Positions 43,768 to 52,522 of a stretch of DNA of 64,000 nt are shown one piece after another; within the stretch, counting starts at the first letter, position 1; each line of letters starts with the position of its first letter. Source of the stretch: Arcicella sp040387735 (GTDB lineage Bacteria; Bacteroidota; Bacteroidia; Cytophagales; Spirosomataceae); contig JAZKDE010000065.1 of NCBI GenBank assembly GCA_040387735.1, forward strand, positions 5,310 through 69,309, written 5' to 3'. A program made the position numbers and the translations under genes. The notes below the pieces were generated by a model, which saw only the letters and a program-made list of their open reading frames with translations, did not search any database and was not told the origin of the DNA.

Positions 43768-45738
43768 ATGAAAAAACTACTCCAGCTATTTATTCTCATC
43801 ACCTTTTCTCAAGAACTCTTCGCCCAAAAACCCGCTCCAATTGAATTCGGAAAAATTACTTTGCAAGATTTACAAATGAAAACCTACGCCAAAGATTCAT
43901 CTGCCGAAGCAGTAATTCTGTGCGACTATGGCGAATATTTTTACACTTTTCCCGATAACTATCCAACCGTCAATTATCGTCGTCATGTACGAATAAAGAT
44001 TCTCAAAAAGTCTGGTTTCAATCAAGCAAATATCAAAATTGCTTATCGGGTTAGCGGTGATAACAATCGCAATGAAATTATCCGAAAAATTAAAGCAACT
44101 ACTTATAACCTTGAAGATGGCTCTATCTTGAAATACGATTTAGACAATAAAAATATTTTTGAAGAAAAAATCAATAAATACACTCATTATCAAACTTTTA
44201 CGCTTCCACAAGTACGTGAAGGCTCCATTATTGAATATACTTATGACCTCGAATCGGGTGTTTGGTATAACCTTCGTACTTGGGAATTTCAGAAAAATAT
44301 CCCCGTCGTTTGGAGTGAATTAAGAGCAAATATTCCTGCTTATCTCGACTTTAATATTACCCTTCGTAGTCTCATTCCGTTAAATATCAACGAAAATGAA
44401 CAAGATAAACAACATCAAATGCGGAGTGATGTTGAGGATAATTTTTTGCGTTATCGCTTTGTCATGCAAAATGCAGAAGCATTAAAAGAAGAGCCTTATC
44501 TAACAACGATTGAGAATTTTAGGTCGAAATTATCATTTGAATTAGCGGCGACTTACTTCCCAAATCAGGTAAAAAAAGATTATTCACAAACATGGGAATC
44601 GCTCAATGAAACTTTAATTGTTGATGAAAATTTTGGTAAACAAATCAAGAAGTTTGACCAAGCCGAAGCTATTGCAAAACTGTTAAAAGCGGAACATAAA
44701 GACACGCTTTCATTGATAACGGCTGCCTATAAACACATCCAACAAACTATGCAGTGGAATGAAGAAGAGTCTTTCACGACCAGCAATAATATTGATAAAG
44801 TTTATGAAAAACGCATTGGTAACGTTGCTGAAATCAATTTAATATTAGTACGATTATTACGTGAATGTGGTTTTGATGCCAATCCAGTCCTGTTGAGTAC
44901 CCGTGATAATGGTGAAGTAAGCGACTTGGTATTGATGGATAGATTTAATTACGTTGTAGCTCATATCGTCTTGAAAGGCAAAGACTTACTCTTGGATGCC
45001 ACTGACCCATTAATGCCCGTAGGAATATTACCAATACGCTGTTTGAACCAAAGGGGACGTTTGATAGTCCGTAAAAATAGCCGTTGGGTAGCGATAAATA
45101 CAGAACCCATTCGTAAAAAAATCACCATTACAAATATGGATATTCGCCCCGACCAAAGTCTAAAAGGAATAAGTCGAATATCATTTTCGGGACATAATGC
45201 TTCCGAATTTAGAACGAAGGTAATCCAGAAAGGAAAAGCTAATTATTTGGCTGATTATAAGAAAAATAGACCTAATCAAACCATTGAATCTCTCCAAATT
45301 TTCAACCTTGATACACTTGAAAATTTAGCAGAATTAGAAGTAAAAACAACCTTAAACGAAGCCTATTCTATTGCTGGCGACCGTTTGTATTTTTTGCCTA
45401 TGTTGGGAGATGCCGAACAAAGTAATCCCTTCAAAACAAAAGAACGCAAATATCCAGTTGACTTTGGTGTTCCGCAAGAAGAAAACTATATCGCAATATT
45501 CTTAATTCCAGAAGGTTATGCCGTAGAAGAACTCCCCAAAGCTGAAAATATCACCTTGCCCAATAATGGTGGAAGGTTTATTTTCAACTGTTTTTTGGAC
45601 GGGGAACAATTGAAAGTAAGCAGTAAAATCACACTAAAAAAGGCAATTTATGCCGAAGGAGAATATTCAACTTTAAGAGAATTCTATAACCGAATTGTGA
45701 GTAAACACGCTGAACAGGTGGTGTTTAAGAAGAAGTGA
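43768..45738 (+). CDS. DUF3857/transglutaminase-like secreted protein
   Basis: The 656-residue protein has a signal peptide (LFILITFSQELFAQ), a DUF3857 domain (~50-220; YPTVNYRRHVRIKILKKSGF, VREGSIIEYTYDLES) and a transglutaminase-like domain (~270-390) containing NVAEINLILVRLLRECGF, where the usual catalytic Cys (GNCxD) appears replaced, and FNYVVAHIVL with the His. A C-terminal DUF3858-type region follows. Because the Cys is absent, a structural or binding role is more likely than crosslinking. It is a common periplasmic protein in Bacteroidota with no known partner. Confidence 0.87.
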   Translation: MKKLLQLFILITFSQELFAQKPAPIEFGKITLQDLQMKTYAKDSSAEAVILCDYGEYFYTFPDNYPTVNYRRHVRIKILKKSGFNQANIKIAYRVSGDNNRNEIIRKIKATTYNLEDGSILKYDLDNKNIFEEKINKYTHYQTFTLPQVREGSIIEYTYDLESGVWYNLRTWEFQKNIPVVWSELRANIPAYLDFNITLRSLIPLNINENEQDKQHQMRSDVEDNFLRYRFVMQNAEALKEEPYLTTIENFRSKLSFELAATYFPNQVKKDYSQTWESLNETLIVDENFGKQIKKFDQAEAIAKLLKAEHKDTLSLITAAYKHIQQTMQWNEEESFTTSNNIDKVYEKRIGNVAEINLILVRLLRECGFDANPVLLSTRDNGEVSDLVLMDRFNYVVAHIVLKGKDLLLDATDPLMPVGILPIRCLNQRGRLIVRKNSRWVAINTEPIRKKITITNMDIRPDQSLKGISRISFSGHNASEFRTKVIQKGKANYLADYKKNRPNQTIESLQIFNLDTLENLAELEVKTTLNEAYSIAGDRLYFLPMLGDAEQSNPFKTKERKYPVDFGVPQEENYIAIFLIPEGYAVEELPKAENITLPNNGGRFIFNCFLDGEQLKVSSKITLKKAIYAEGEYSTLREFYNRIVSKHAEQVVFKKK

Positions 45739-45756
45739 CAGAAGTTCTTTTAAAGA

Positions 45757-45789
45757 AGATTTGCCAATTCTTGGAGGATTGGCAAATCT
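45757..45789. terminator. Bidirectional terminator (12-bp stem)
   Basis: AGATTTGCCAAT (45757-45768) and its complement (45778-45789) pair perfectly around a 9-base loop between converging genes. Confidence 0.8.
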
Positions 45790-45795
45790 AATAAT

Positions 45796-47574
45796 TTATA
45801 ACGCCAATGTAGGCAAATCAAACGCTAAATCATCACCACAAGCTATTCCAAAATCGAAGCCTTCAAGAGAATAGATTGGTTTCACATTTTCCATTAATTT
45901 TCCCGTAAAATGAAGCGTAATTTTCTCCGCATTTTTACGAGTTGAAACGATTAATGGATGAACAGCTCCGTCCAATAATTTTATGATGTCTTCCGCAAAT
46001 TCTTTGAACATCAAATTGATTGGTAATTGATGATATTGTCCATCTTCAGTCACAAAAACTGGGATTGGTAAATATTCTGTTGAAGCTGCTAATTTGCCAA
46101 AAGCTTTACGGGCTTTCACAAAGCTTTCTTCTTGATTTTCAGGAGAATACCCACCAAAAACAACTGCTACTTTTTTACGATTTGGCAATTCTGCTACTCG
46201 TTGAGCAATGGCTAAATCCAATTTATCGAGTAATTGTTGAAACTTAAATGTATTTTTTCCCACTCTAATACGCTCACGAATTGACTGGCGAATAAAGTAA
46301 GTAATGGCATCGGTTACGTTCATCCCAATTTCAGCCATTTGCTTGAAAATCAACGAAGTCGGTGACATTCCAGGAATGGTATTTGGGTCGTGCAAAATTA
46401 CCCTTCCGTCAGGCGTTAAAAATCCGTCAATACGGGTACAAACGCCAAATTTCAAAGCATCAAAAGTAGCTTTTACATCGTGCTGAATTTGCTGATTATT
46501 TTCTAAAGTTGTATCAACAGGAATTTTCTTGCGAGTAGCTGATGATTGATACTTTGCTTTAAAATCAAATACTTCAACATTAGCAATAATTTCAGTTGGA
46601 GGTAAAGCAACTGACTCACAATCAGGTGTTTGAATTACGCCACAACTAAATTCTTGACCTTTTACAAAACCTTCAATCAAAATTGCATCTTCCGAATTCA
46701 TCGAAATTAATTGAACAATTTTATGTTCTCCATTGAGATTTTCATTCAATTTTTCTAATAATGCCGTTGGATGATACACAATTTCTCCATTCAAAGAAAC
46801 GGGCAAACCAATACCCTCATCAAGATTAGCCATCCGTTGAACAAATTCGTGTTTATCAACGCTATTCCATTCATTTTGAGATACTTCTCTGATAAATAAA
46901 CATTGTTTTACGGCTTTCTTAAAATCTTCTACTGAGTCTTTTTTCACGAAAGAAACCCCAATCGAAGAACCTTGATGCGGTGCTTTTACCACGAAAGGCA
47001 AACCAACTTTGGCTTTAATTTCTTCGAAAACTACCGTAGCATCGTTGGCTTCAAAATAAGCACGGGTTAAAGTTGTCGTTTTTTTATCTAAACCAATCGC
47101 CAATTTGATTAAATCATTTTGGGCAATTTTATCAATCCCAATCGATGAACCCATCAAGCTTGGTCCAGAATACGGCATTCCGTACCATTCTAAAAGTCCT
47201 TGAATACTTCCATCTTCACAAGCTGGCCCGTGCATAGCAATAAAAGCAAACTTGAAATGCTCCGAAAATTTATCGGGAGAAATACGCACGCCCACCGATG
47301 AAATCATCGCATCTAATTCATCATCCGATAGTTGACCTAACGATTCTGAATAAATTTGGTAATTACCTTGATACGATTTGGGGGGGTAAAAATCTCTGAT
47401 TGAAGCGGCATAAACCAAGTCAGGATTTAACAAAATGAAGTTTCCGCAGCCATCCACAAATACTGGTACGGGTTCAAAAAGAGACTTGTCGATGTTCTCC
47501 ATGGCAGTCTTACCACCTGCAAAACTAATCTCACGCTCACGGGCTGGGCCGCCAAAAAAAATGCCTATTTTCAT
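45796..47574 (-). CDS. ddl: D-alanine-D-alanine ligase with extra C-terminal domain
   Basis: Residues 1-~435 form an ATP-grasp D-Ala-D-Ala ligase: GIFFGGPAREREISFAGGKT, MHGPACEDGSIQGLLEWYG, FVVKAPHQGSSIGVSFV and NTIPGMSPTSLIFKQM. The usual E-x-N metal ligand reads D-P-N. The enzyme joins two D-alanines for peptidoglycan. Residues ~445-592 are extra: VAVVFGGYSPENQEESFVKA and PIPVFVTEDGQYH repeat the N-terminal fold, so the gene seems to hold a second preATP-grasp domain without a second ATP-grasp. Usual length is 300-370 residues. The next gene leftward converges. Confidence 0.88.
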   Translation of the reverse strand: MKIGIFFGGPAREREISFAGGKTAMENIDKSLFEPVPVFVDGCGNFILLNPDLVYAASIRDFYPPKSYQGNYQIYSESLGQLSDDELDAMISSVGVRISPDKFSEHFKFAFIAMHGPACEDGSIQGLLEWYGMPYSGPSLMGSSIGIDKIAQNDLIKLAIGLDKKTTTLTRAYFEANDATVVFEEIKAKVGLPFVVKAPHQGSSIGVSFVKKDSVEDFKKAVKQCLFIREVSQNEWNSVDKHEFVQRMANLDEGIGLPVSLNGEIVYHPTALLEKLNENLNGEHKIVQLISMNSEDAILIEGFVKGQEFSCGVIQTPDCESVALPPTEIIANVEVFDFKAKYQSSATRKKIPVDTTLENNQQIQHDVKATFDALKFGVCTRIDGFLTPDGRVILHDPNTIPGMSPTSLIFKQMAEIGMNVTDAITYFIRQSIRERIRVGKNTFKFQQLLDKLDLAIAQRVAELPNRKKVAVVFGGYSPENQEESFVKARKAFGKLAASTEYLPIPVFVTEDGQYHQLPINLMFKEFAEDIIKLLDGAVHPLIVSTRKNAEKITLHFTGKLMENVKPIYSLEGFDFGIACGDDLAFDLPTLAL

Positions 47575-47645
47575 TAACTCGATAATTGTTATTAGTTAAC
47601 CGATATCTGCTGGTAGGTTTTAGATTTTCACAGATAACTTTTTTC

Positions 47646-47900
47646 TTAATTTACATTAATAGCTTCTACCCTCAAGATTTCAGGAACGTCACGACGAATA
47701 GTATCTTCAATACCTCCTTTAAAAGTCATTGCCGACATCGAACATGAACCACACGCCCCCGTTAATTCCAATCGTAGCGTATGTTCTTCAGTAATTTCAA
47801 GTACACGCACGTTACCCCCGTCAGCTTTAAGATAAGGACGAATTTTATCCAAAGCAGTTTCTACTTTTTCTTGAAGAGGATGTTCAAATATTGCTTCCAT
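47646..47900 (-). CDS. NifU-type Fe-S scaffold (Nfu domain)
   Basis: The 84-residue protein is a single Nfu domain: VETALDKIRPYLKADGGNV and the metal-binding pair Cys50 and Cys53 in LTGACGSCSMSAMT. It receives Fe-S clusters from the assembly machinery and passes them to target proteins in the cytosol. No A-type carrier or SUF genes are next to it. The promoter box at 47932-47939 gives a leader of ~25 bases. Confidence 0.94.
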   Translation of the reverse strand: MEAIFEHPLQEKVETALDKIRPYLKADGGNVRVLEITEEHTLRLELTGACGSCSMSAMTFKGGIEDTIRRDVPEILRVEAINVN

Positions 47901-47931
47901 GATGTTTCCAGACCGTTTTTAAATAATTATT

Positions 47932-47939
47932 CAAAGATA
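47932..47939 (-). promoter_or_regulatory. Putative -7 promoter box of nfu gene (TATCTTTG)
   Basis: On the minus strand reads TATCTTTG, matching TAnnTTTG, 31 bases before the ATG. Confidence 0.5.
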
Positions 47940-48100
47940 GTGAGTTTTGCCAGTTATTGATGTTGGAGCGGTGGATTATCCTTCGACATTGATATAATTT
48001 AGATGAATTATTTACTTGCTCGGAATCCCCTTGGAAGGTTTAAAACTCGCCTTTGGGTGGATTGAAAGAATGTTTACTGGAAAATAACGGTCCAACTTAT

Positions 48101-48988
48101 TTACGTATTAAATCTTATCAATTCGGATACTTTTAGAAAATTTTGTAATACAGGGTTTGTATCGTCTTTTCGCCAAGCCATCGACAAATGGGTACGCTCA
48201 GGAATATCGGTTAGTTCAATAAATTTTATCCGTGTAGCCGTACTATGCCGATAAGAAATAGGCATCAATGAAACGCCCAAATTATGTTCTACCAATCGCA
48301 AAATGGTCGCTCCAAAGTTCGACTCATGAACCACATTGGGAACAAAACCCACTCGTTCGCACATACGCACCAACATATCGTAGTAAACTGACCCCGCATA
48401 ACGGGGCGGAAGAATGAAGGGCTCGTCTTTAACTTGAGCTAAACTGATAAAGTTTTCGGGCGTAATCTCATGATTTTCAGGTAAAACTAAGGAGAAACAT
48501 TCCTCAAAAATTACCTTACTGGTAATCTGTTTATCCGAAAAAGGTTCTCGAATAAATCCGACATCAAGCTGGTAATTCTTGAGATTTCCGAATAAATCAT
48601 CTTCCAAAACTTCGGATAATTTTGATTTAATACTCGGAAAATGTAATTGTAAATTTGACAAAAGGGCTGGAATAACTGAATAAACCGCCGACCCGGGATA
48701 GCCAAGTCTAATCTCGCCCTCTTCTCCTTTATGAATCAATTGTGTCCGCTTACTGATGTGTTCCAGTTGAGAAAGTATTTGCGATGCTTCGTCTCGCAAA
48801 TATTCACCCGCAGAAGTCAACCTAACATTTCGCTTATCTCGTTCAAAAAGTAGCACGCCCAAATGTTCCTCTAATTGTTGTATTTGCCGACTCAGGGCAG
48901 GCTGGGTTATAAATAATCTCTCCGCTGCTTTAGAAAAATGTAACTCAGAAGCAACGCCCAGAAAATGTTGTAACTGACGAAATTCCAT
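48101..48988 (-). CDS. LysR-family transcriptional regulator
   Basis: The 295-residue protein begins with the LysR winged helix (MEFRQLQHFLGVASELHFSK, ERLFITQPALSRQIQQLEEHLG) and has a two-lobed substrate-binding domain (~90-290) typical of OxyR/CbbR/AlsR-type members. The effector is not evident. It diverges from a GNAT acetyltransferase gene with a 78-base spacer holding a perfect GCATTA/TAATGC repeat, so it probably controls that gene and itself. Confidence 0.93.
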   Translation of the reverse strand: MEFRQLQHFLGVASELHFSKAAERLFITQPALSRQIQQLEEHLGVLLFERDKRNVRLTSAGEYLRDEASQILSQLEHISKRTQLIHKGEEGEIRLGYPGSAVYSVIPALLSNLQLHFPSIKSKLSEVLEDDLFGNLKNYQLDVGFIREPFSDKQITSKVIFEECFSLVLPENHEITPENFISLAQVKDEPFILPPRYAGSVYYDMLVRMCERVGFVPNVVHESNFGATILRLVEHNLGVSLMPISYRHSTATRIKFIELTDIPERTHLSMAWRKDDTNPVLQNFLKVSELIRFNT

Positions 48989-49002
48989 TTAATGTGTTTT
49001 TA

Positions 49003-49016
49003 GCATTAGTTAATGC
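49003..49016. promoter_or_regulatory. LysR-type operator candidate (GCATTA-GT-TAATGC)
   Basis: A perfect 6-bp inverted repeat in the LysR-GNAT divergent spacer. LysR sites are usually T-N11-A with dyad symmetry, and this dyad lies 15 bases upstream of the LysR start. Confidence 0.5.
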
Positions 49017-49051
49017 AAATTAAGTATTTTTTATTATAATTATAAATTTCT

Positions 49052-49059
49052 TATTTTTG
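49052..49059 (+). promoter_or_regulatory. Putative -7 promoter box TATTTTTG
   Basis: Fits TAnnTTTG and ends seven bases before the GNAT ATG, so the transcript could start at or very near the first codon. Confidence 0.45.
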
Positions 49060-49066
49060 TACACAA

Positions 49067-49600
49067 ATGAGTATAACTCCTCAAATCCGAATAGCTACTG
49101 AAGCAGACATTGACCTACTCTGCGAAATAGGTGCAAAAACCTTTGTGGAAACTTATGAAAAACAGAATACACCTGAAAATTTAAAACTGTATCTGGAAGA
49201 AAAATTTAGTAAAAAGCAAGTTTCGGATGAACTACTAACCCCGCAAACTATATTTTTGCTCGTAGAATTGAACAATGATGTGATTGGCTACGCAAAAATG
49301 AGGGTAAACTTAGTAGAAAACCCCGACCCGAAGGCTTTAGAAATTGAAAGAATTTATATTATTACAACTCATCACGGACAAAAAATTGGGGCTTATTTGA
49401 TGCAAAATTGTATTGACGTAGCTCTCAAAAATGATTACGAAGCTCTTTGGTTAGGTGTCTGGGAACACAATCCAAAGGCTATTTTCTTCTATCAAAAATG
49501 GGGATTTGAAGTGTTTGGTACGCATATTTTCCAACTCGGTGACGATGCACAAACGGACTTATTGATGAAGAAAAAATTGACATTTACACATCTTGTGTGA
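49067..49600 (+). CDS. GNAT-family N-acetyltransferase
   Basis: The 177-residue protein has the GNAT fold: IRIATEADIDLLCEIGAKTF at the start, motif A IERIYIITTHHGQKIGAYLM with the acetyl-CoA-binding HHGQKIG loop (a Q/RxxGxG/A-type signature), and WLGVWEHNPKAIFFYQKWGF as motif B. The acceptor is unknown; close relatives acetylate amino acids, polyamines or antibiotics. It diverges from the LysR gene and is followed by a terminator. Confidence 0.92.
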   Translation: MSITPQIRIATEADIDLLCEIGAKTFVETYEKQNTPENLKLYLEEKFSKKQVSDELLTPQTIFLLVELNNDVIGYAKMRVNLVENPDPKALEIERIYIITTHHGQKIGAYLMQNCIDVALKNDYEALWLGVWEHNPKAIFFYQKWGFEVFGTHIFQLGDDAQTDLLMKKKLTFTHLV

Positions 49601-49623
49601 ATTTTTAGAAAAGGTTAATACGC

Positions 49624-49652
49624 AAAAATCCCCGCCATTGGCAGGGATTTTT
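49624..49652. terminator. Rho-independent terminator between GNAT and mscL
   Basis: AAAAATCCC (49624-49632) pairs with GGGATTTTT (49644-49652), extended by GCC/GGC after one mismatch, and followed by a T tract. It lies between converging genes. Confidence 0.82.
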
Positions 49653-49688
49653 GTTTTACAGTACACTCAAGTAGCTATTTCTAACCTT

Positions 49689-50003
49689 TTATGCCTTTTC
49701 GTCAGTGTTCTTATCGGTCAGACCTAATTTATTTGCTCCTTTAACGATAATGAAGATAACCCAAGCAATAATTAGAAACTGAACAACCATCTGGATAAAA
49801 TTACCGTATTTGATGGTCGCTTCACCAATAGTAACTGCCATTGAAGAAAAATTCCTTCCACCAATTGCCACACCAACGATGGGCATAATAATGTCATCAA
49901 CCAATGAGCTGATAATTTTGCCAAATGCACCGCCGATAATAACTGCGACTGCCAAATCAAGGACATTTCCTTGAGCAATAAATTTTTTGAATTCGTTTAA
50001 CAT
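49689..50003 (-). CDS. mscL: Large-conductance mechanosensitive channel MscL
   Basis: The 104-residue protein shows the MscL pore helix LDLAVAVIIGGAFGKIISSLV, the first-helix start EFKKFIAQGNV, and a second helix (MVVQFLIIAWVIFIIVKGAN). The channel opens when membrane tension rises during hypo-osmotic shock. At 104 residues it is shorter than the 136-residue E. coli protein, mostly in the loop and C-terminal bundle. Three further genes linked to membrane stress lie on the same strand upstream. Confidence 0.95.
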   Translation of the reverse strand: MLNEFKKFIAQGNVLDLAVAVIIGGAFGKIISSLVDDIIMPIVGVAIGGRNFSSMAVTIGEATIKYGNFIQMVVQFLIIAWVIFIIVKGANKLGLTDKNTDEKA

Positions 50004-50088
50004 GGCTTAGTTTGGGGATTATGTAAAAATTTATAGTTAGAAAATAGTTTTCAGCGGCAGTTTAAAATTATGGTATCCTTCAAAACTA

Positions 50089-50967
50089 TTAGAACGTATA
50101 AAGGAAACCGAGTCCCAAATTACGAGCTTGTTGTATTTGAGTACTTTGGCTATCGTAGTACAATACAATTAAGTCGAATGTTGCACTGAAATATTTATTG
50201 ATTTTTGCAGCTAATTTGGCATCAAGGCGGTTGTCAATGTGTTCTATTCTACCCGCATTCGCAAATAATTGATAACGCAATTTCAAGTTTACATTTTTCG
50301 CAACATCTTTATCAAAAGTCGCAACAATTTGCATAATGGCAAAATCATTTTGTAAAGTACTACCAACGGGCACACCATACGCAGGCAACATTTTCCCTAA
50401 ATCATCTCTTGGACGTACATCATCGTCTGCCACAATGGTTTGACGAATAGCACCTGGAGCAAATACTACGTTGAAAAATGGCTTAGGTTTCCATTCAAGA
50501 CCCACAAATTCTGTGATAAAAGCGGGAGCAAAAATATTAGAAATTTTTATGTCTTTATCCGACGTTACCCCGTATTTGTAACCTGCCGTAAACTGAGATT
50601 GAAAGTTAACGCCCCCCACTAATGACCAAGTTTTTGATAATTTATGCCCCACTTTACTATCAAAAAATATACGGTCTATACTCTTTTTTATGCCCGAACC
50701 ATTATCTAAAATACCGTATTGCAACTGCAAATCATTCGTCCAAGTGGTTTTATCTTTGGCGTATTCACCTTTGGTATTAAAGAAAACATTAAAACCCGTG
50801 GCATTCTGGCCACCCGCCGTCCAGTTGCTAAATCCTGCGTTACTAAAGTTAGCCCCAAATTGTGATGATTTTTTCCAATAAGAGGTATCTTTTACGACTT
50901 CTTGTGCAAAAACTGATGTTGAAATTAATAACGCAAAAGCGAAAAATAAGGAAATGTGCTTTTTCAT
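50089..50967 (-). CDS. DUF3078 outer-membrane-type secreted protein
   Basis: The 292-residue product from the ATG at 50967 has a signal peptide (LFFAFALLISTSVFAQ) and a beta-barrel-like alternating pattern (GANFSNAGFSNWTAGGQNAT, WTNDLQLQYGIL, LGFLYTF at the end). It matches DUF3078, small outer-membrane proteins common in Bacteroidota. A longer frame starting at 50988 would add seven residues, but the ATG at 50967 sits directly before the signal peptide. Function unknown. Confidence 0.88.
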   Translation of the reverse strand: MKKHISLFFAFALLISTSVFAQEVVKDTSYWKKSSQFGANFSNAGFSNWTAGGQNATGFNVFFNTKGEYAKDKTTWTNDLQLQYGILDNGSGIKKSIDRIFFDSKVGHKLSKTWSLVGGVNFQSQFTAGYKYGVTSDKDIKISNIFAPAFITEFVGLEWKPKPFFNVVFAPGAIRQTIVADDDVRPRDDLGKMLPAYGVPVGSTLQNDFAIMQIVATFDKDVAKNVNLKLRYQLFANAGRIEHIDNRLDAKLAAKINKYFSATFDLIVLYYDSQSTQIQQARNLGLGFLYTF

Positions 50968-51338
50968 GAATAGCTTGTTTTTATGCAAGGTACAATGTCG
51001 AACAGACGGACAATGAGATTGTCCCTCGCAAGTGGTTTGTTTTAAGATTGTCCGTCAGATGACGCTATTTTGATGTGATAAGCGAATTTGAGTTTATCTT
51101 ATAAATTCTCAAAAACTACATAGAAGCGATGATTACGTAAAAATGAGACATTATTACGCTCAATAATTTTGTTTGTATTCTTAGCTTCGGTATTTAATAA
51201 CTAATTATTAATACTGTATTTGCAAACAAAAGTAACGTACAAAACCCTATTTGACTGAAATAAGGCTTTGCACGAATATATTTTATTCTTTAATACTACC
51301 CAATTAACGGAATTATGACTCTTTGGATTTCTTCGGAA
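50968..51338. other. Intergenic leader region with alternative hairpins
   Basis: About 370 bases upstream of the DUF3078 gene. On either strand 51006-51015 (GACGGACAAT) can pair with 51048-51057, or its inner part with 51019-51025 (GGACAAT/ATTGTCC, 3-base loop), giving mutually exclusive hairpins. No ORF is seen. The rest is AT-rich. Confidence 0.4.
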
Positions 51339-52154
51339 TTAAGCAAAAAGTTCTACCTTCTTTACTTGCAAAATACTCAATGGAAAAACGGTTTGCGTAT
51401 CTCCTGTTCTTAGCGTAATTGAGGTAGTATCCAAATCAATTATCTCTCCTTTTACGCCATCAATGGCAATAATTTGTCCTTCTTTAAATTTATTTTTTGA
51501 ATAAAAACTCGACAAAATATTCGACAAAACATCCCGAGATGCCATGCCATAGCCAACGGCGAAAGCAAAAATTATTCCCCCAATAATGAGGTTAAAACTG
51601 GATTCTAACAAACTGGTTTCAATACCTGCTTGTTTCAAAGCAGCAATTGTGGCAATAACCAAGAAAAAGAAGAAAACGATATTTCCCAATAATTTCCCCG
51701 AATCAATTTTTAATGATTTGGAGACATTTATTACCGCATTTTTCAAGGCATCGGCAATCATTACGCCCGCAAAAAGCATAATAGCAGCGGCAATCAATTT
51801 CGGGATTAGGTTTACCAAAGATGCCACCATATCGGTTAGCACTTTCATGCCCAATGTCTCGGTAGCCGCCGTAATAAATACCAATAGAATAAAGTAATAA
51901 AGTGTTTTGGAAATAATAACACTCAACTTCAACTCTCCAAAACGTTTAATTACGTCAATTTCATTAAGTTTGTCACCCAATTTATCAAATCCAGATTTTT
52001 CAAGGGCTTTTTGTAATAATTTAGTAATAAGTTGTGATACAATTTTCCCCACAACGAGCAAAATTATTGCTCCAATCAATTTGGGAACAAATCCAGTTAA
52101 TTGTTCTAATAGCTTTCGGAAGGTATCAATCAGAATGTCCTGAATATTTGGCAT
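51339..52154 (-). CDS. MscS-family mechanosensitive channel
   Basis: The 271-residue inner-membrane protein has about five membrane helices. It opens with LIGAIILLVVGKIVSQLITK and has a TM-repeat region, a pore-like helix (GGIIFAFAVGYGMASRDVLSNI) and a short C-terminal MscS beta domain (GQIIAIDGVKGEIIDLDTT). It should release solutes under membrane tension. It lies with MscL and an ECF sigma gene on the same strand. Confidence 0.9.
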   Translation of the reverse strand: MPNIQDILIDTFRKLLEQLTGFVPKLIGAIILLVVGKIVSQLITKLLQKALEKSGFDKLGDKLNEIDVIKRFGELKLSVIISKTLYYFILLVFITAATETLGMKVLTDMVASLVNLIPKLIAAAIMLFAGVMIADALKNAVINVSKSLKIDSGKLLGNIVFFFFLVIATIAALKQAGIETSLLESSFNLIIGGIIFAFAVGYGMASRDVLSNILSSFYSKNKFKEGQIIAIDGVKGEIIDLDTTSITLRTGDTQTVFPLSILQVKKVELFA

Positions 52155-52257
52155 GGTTTGGCAGTAAGTTAGTAAGAGATAGATTATTTAGTATTACGTG
52201 GCATTTCATTACGATGTTCAATCGTGAGGTTTTCGAATCAACTTTAGTGATTAAAAA

Positions 52258-52464
52258 TTATGCCGTAATATCATTCGATTGTTCTTTGTTTTCTCCACTC
52301 GCAAACGAAGCAGAGAGGGTATTGATGAAATTTCCCACGAACAATTCAATAATTGTCGAGGTATTTCTAATGGTATCAATTTCTGAAACAAGTGCCTTTT
52401 TCAAATGTTCAGGCACTTGTCCGTTGGGTTCTATGAGCTTAAAAGGGTTTTCAGCCATTTGCAT
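52258..52464 (-). CDS. Small conserved-looking protein downstream of sigma factor
   Basis: The 68-residue frame starts MQMAENPFKLIEPNGQVPE, probably from the second Met (MAENPF), has a helical amphipathic middle (HLKKALVSEIDTIRNTSTII) and a mildly hydrophobic segment (ELFVGNFINTLSASF), with a polar end. It lies 58 bases after the sigma-factor gene on the same strand. No family was identified; it could be a small partner or anti-sigma-like protein, but anti-sigma domains are normally longer. Kept because its composition looks protein-like and position is consistent. Confidence 0.6.
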   Translation of the reverse strand: MQMAENPFKLIEPNGQVPEHLKKALVSEIDTIRNTSTIIELFVGNFINTLSASFASGENKEQSNDITA

Positions 52465-52522
52465 TTTAGTTATTGTTCTTATATTTTAGGACTTTAGGAT
52501 AAGTCGATAAAATACAATTATA

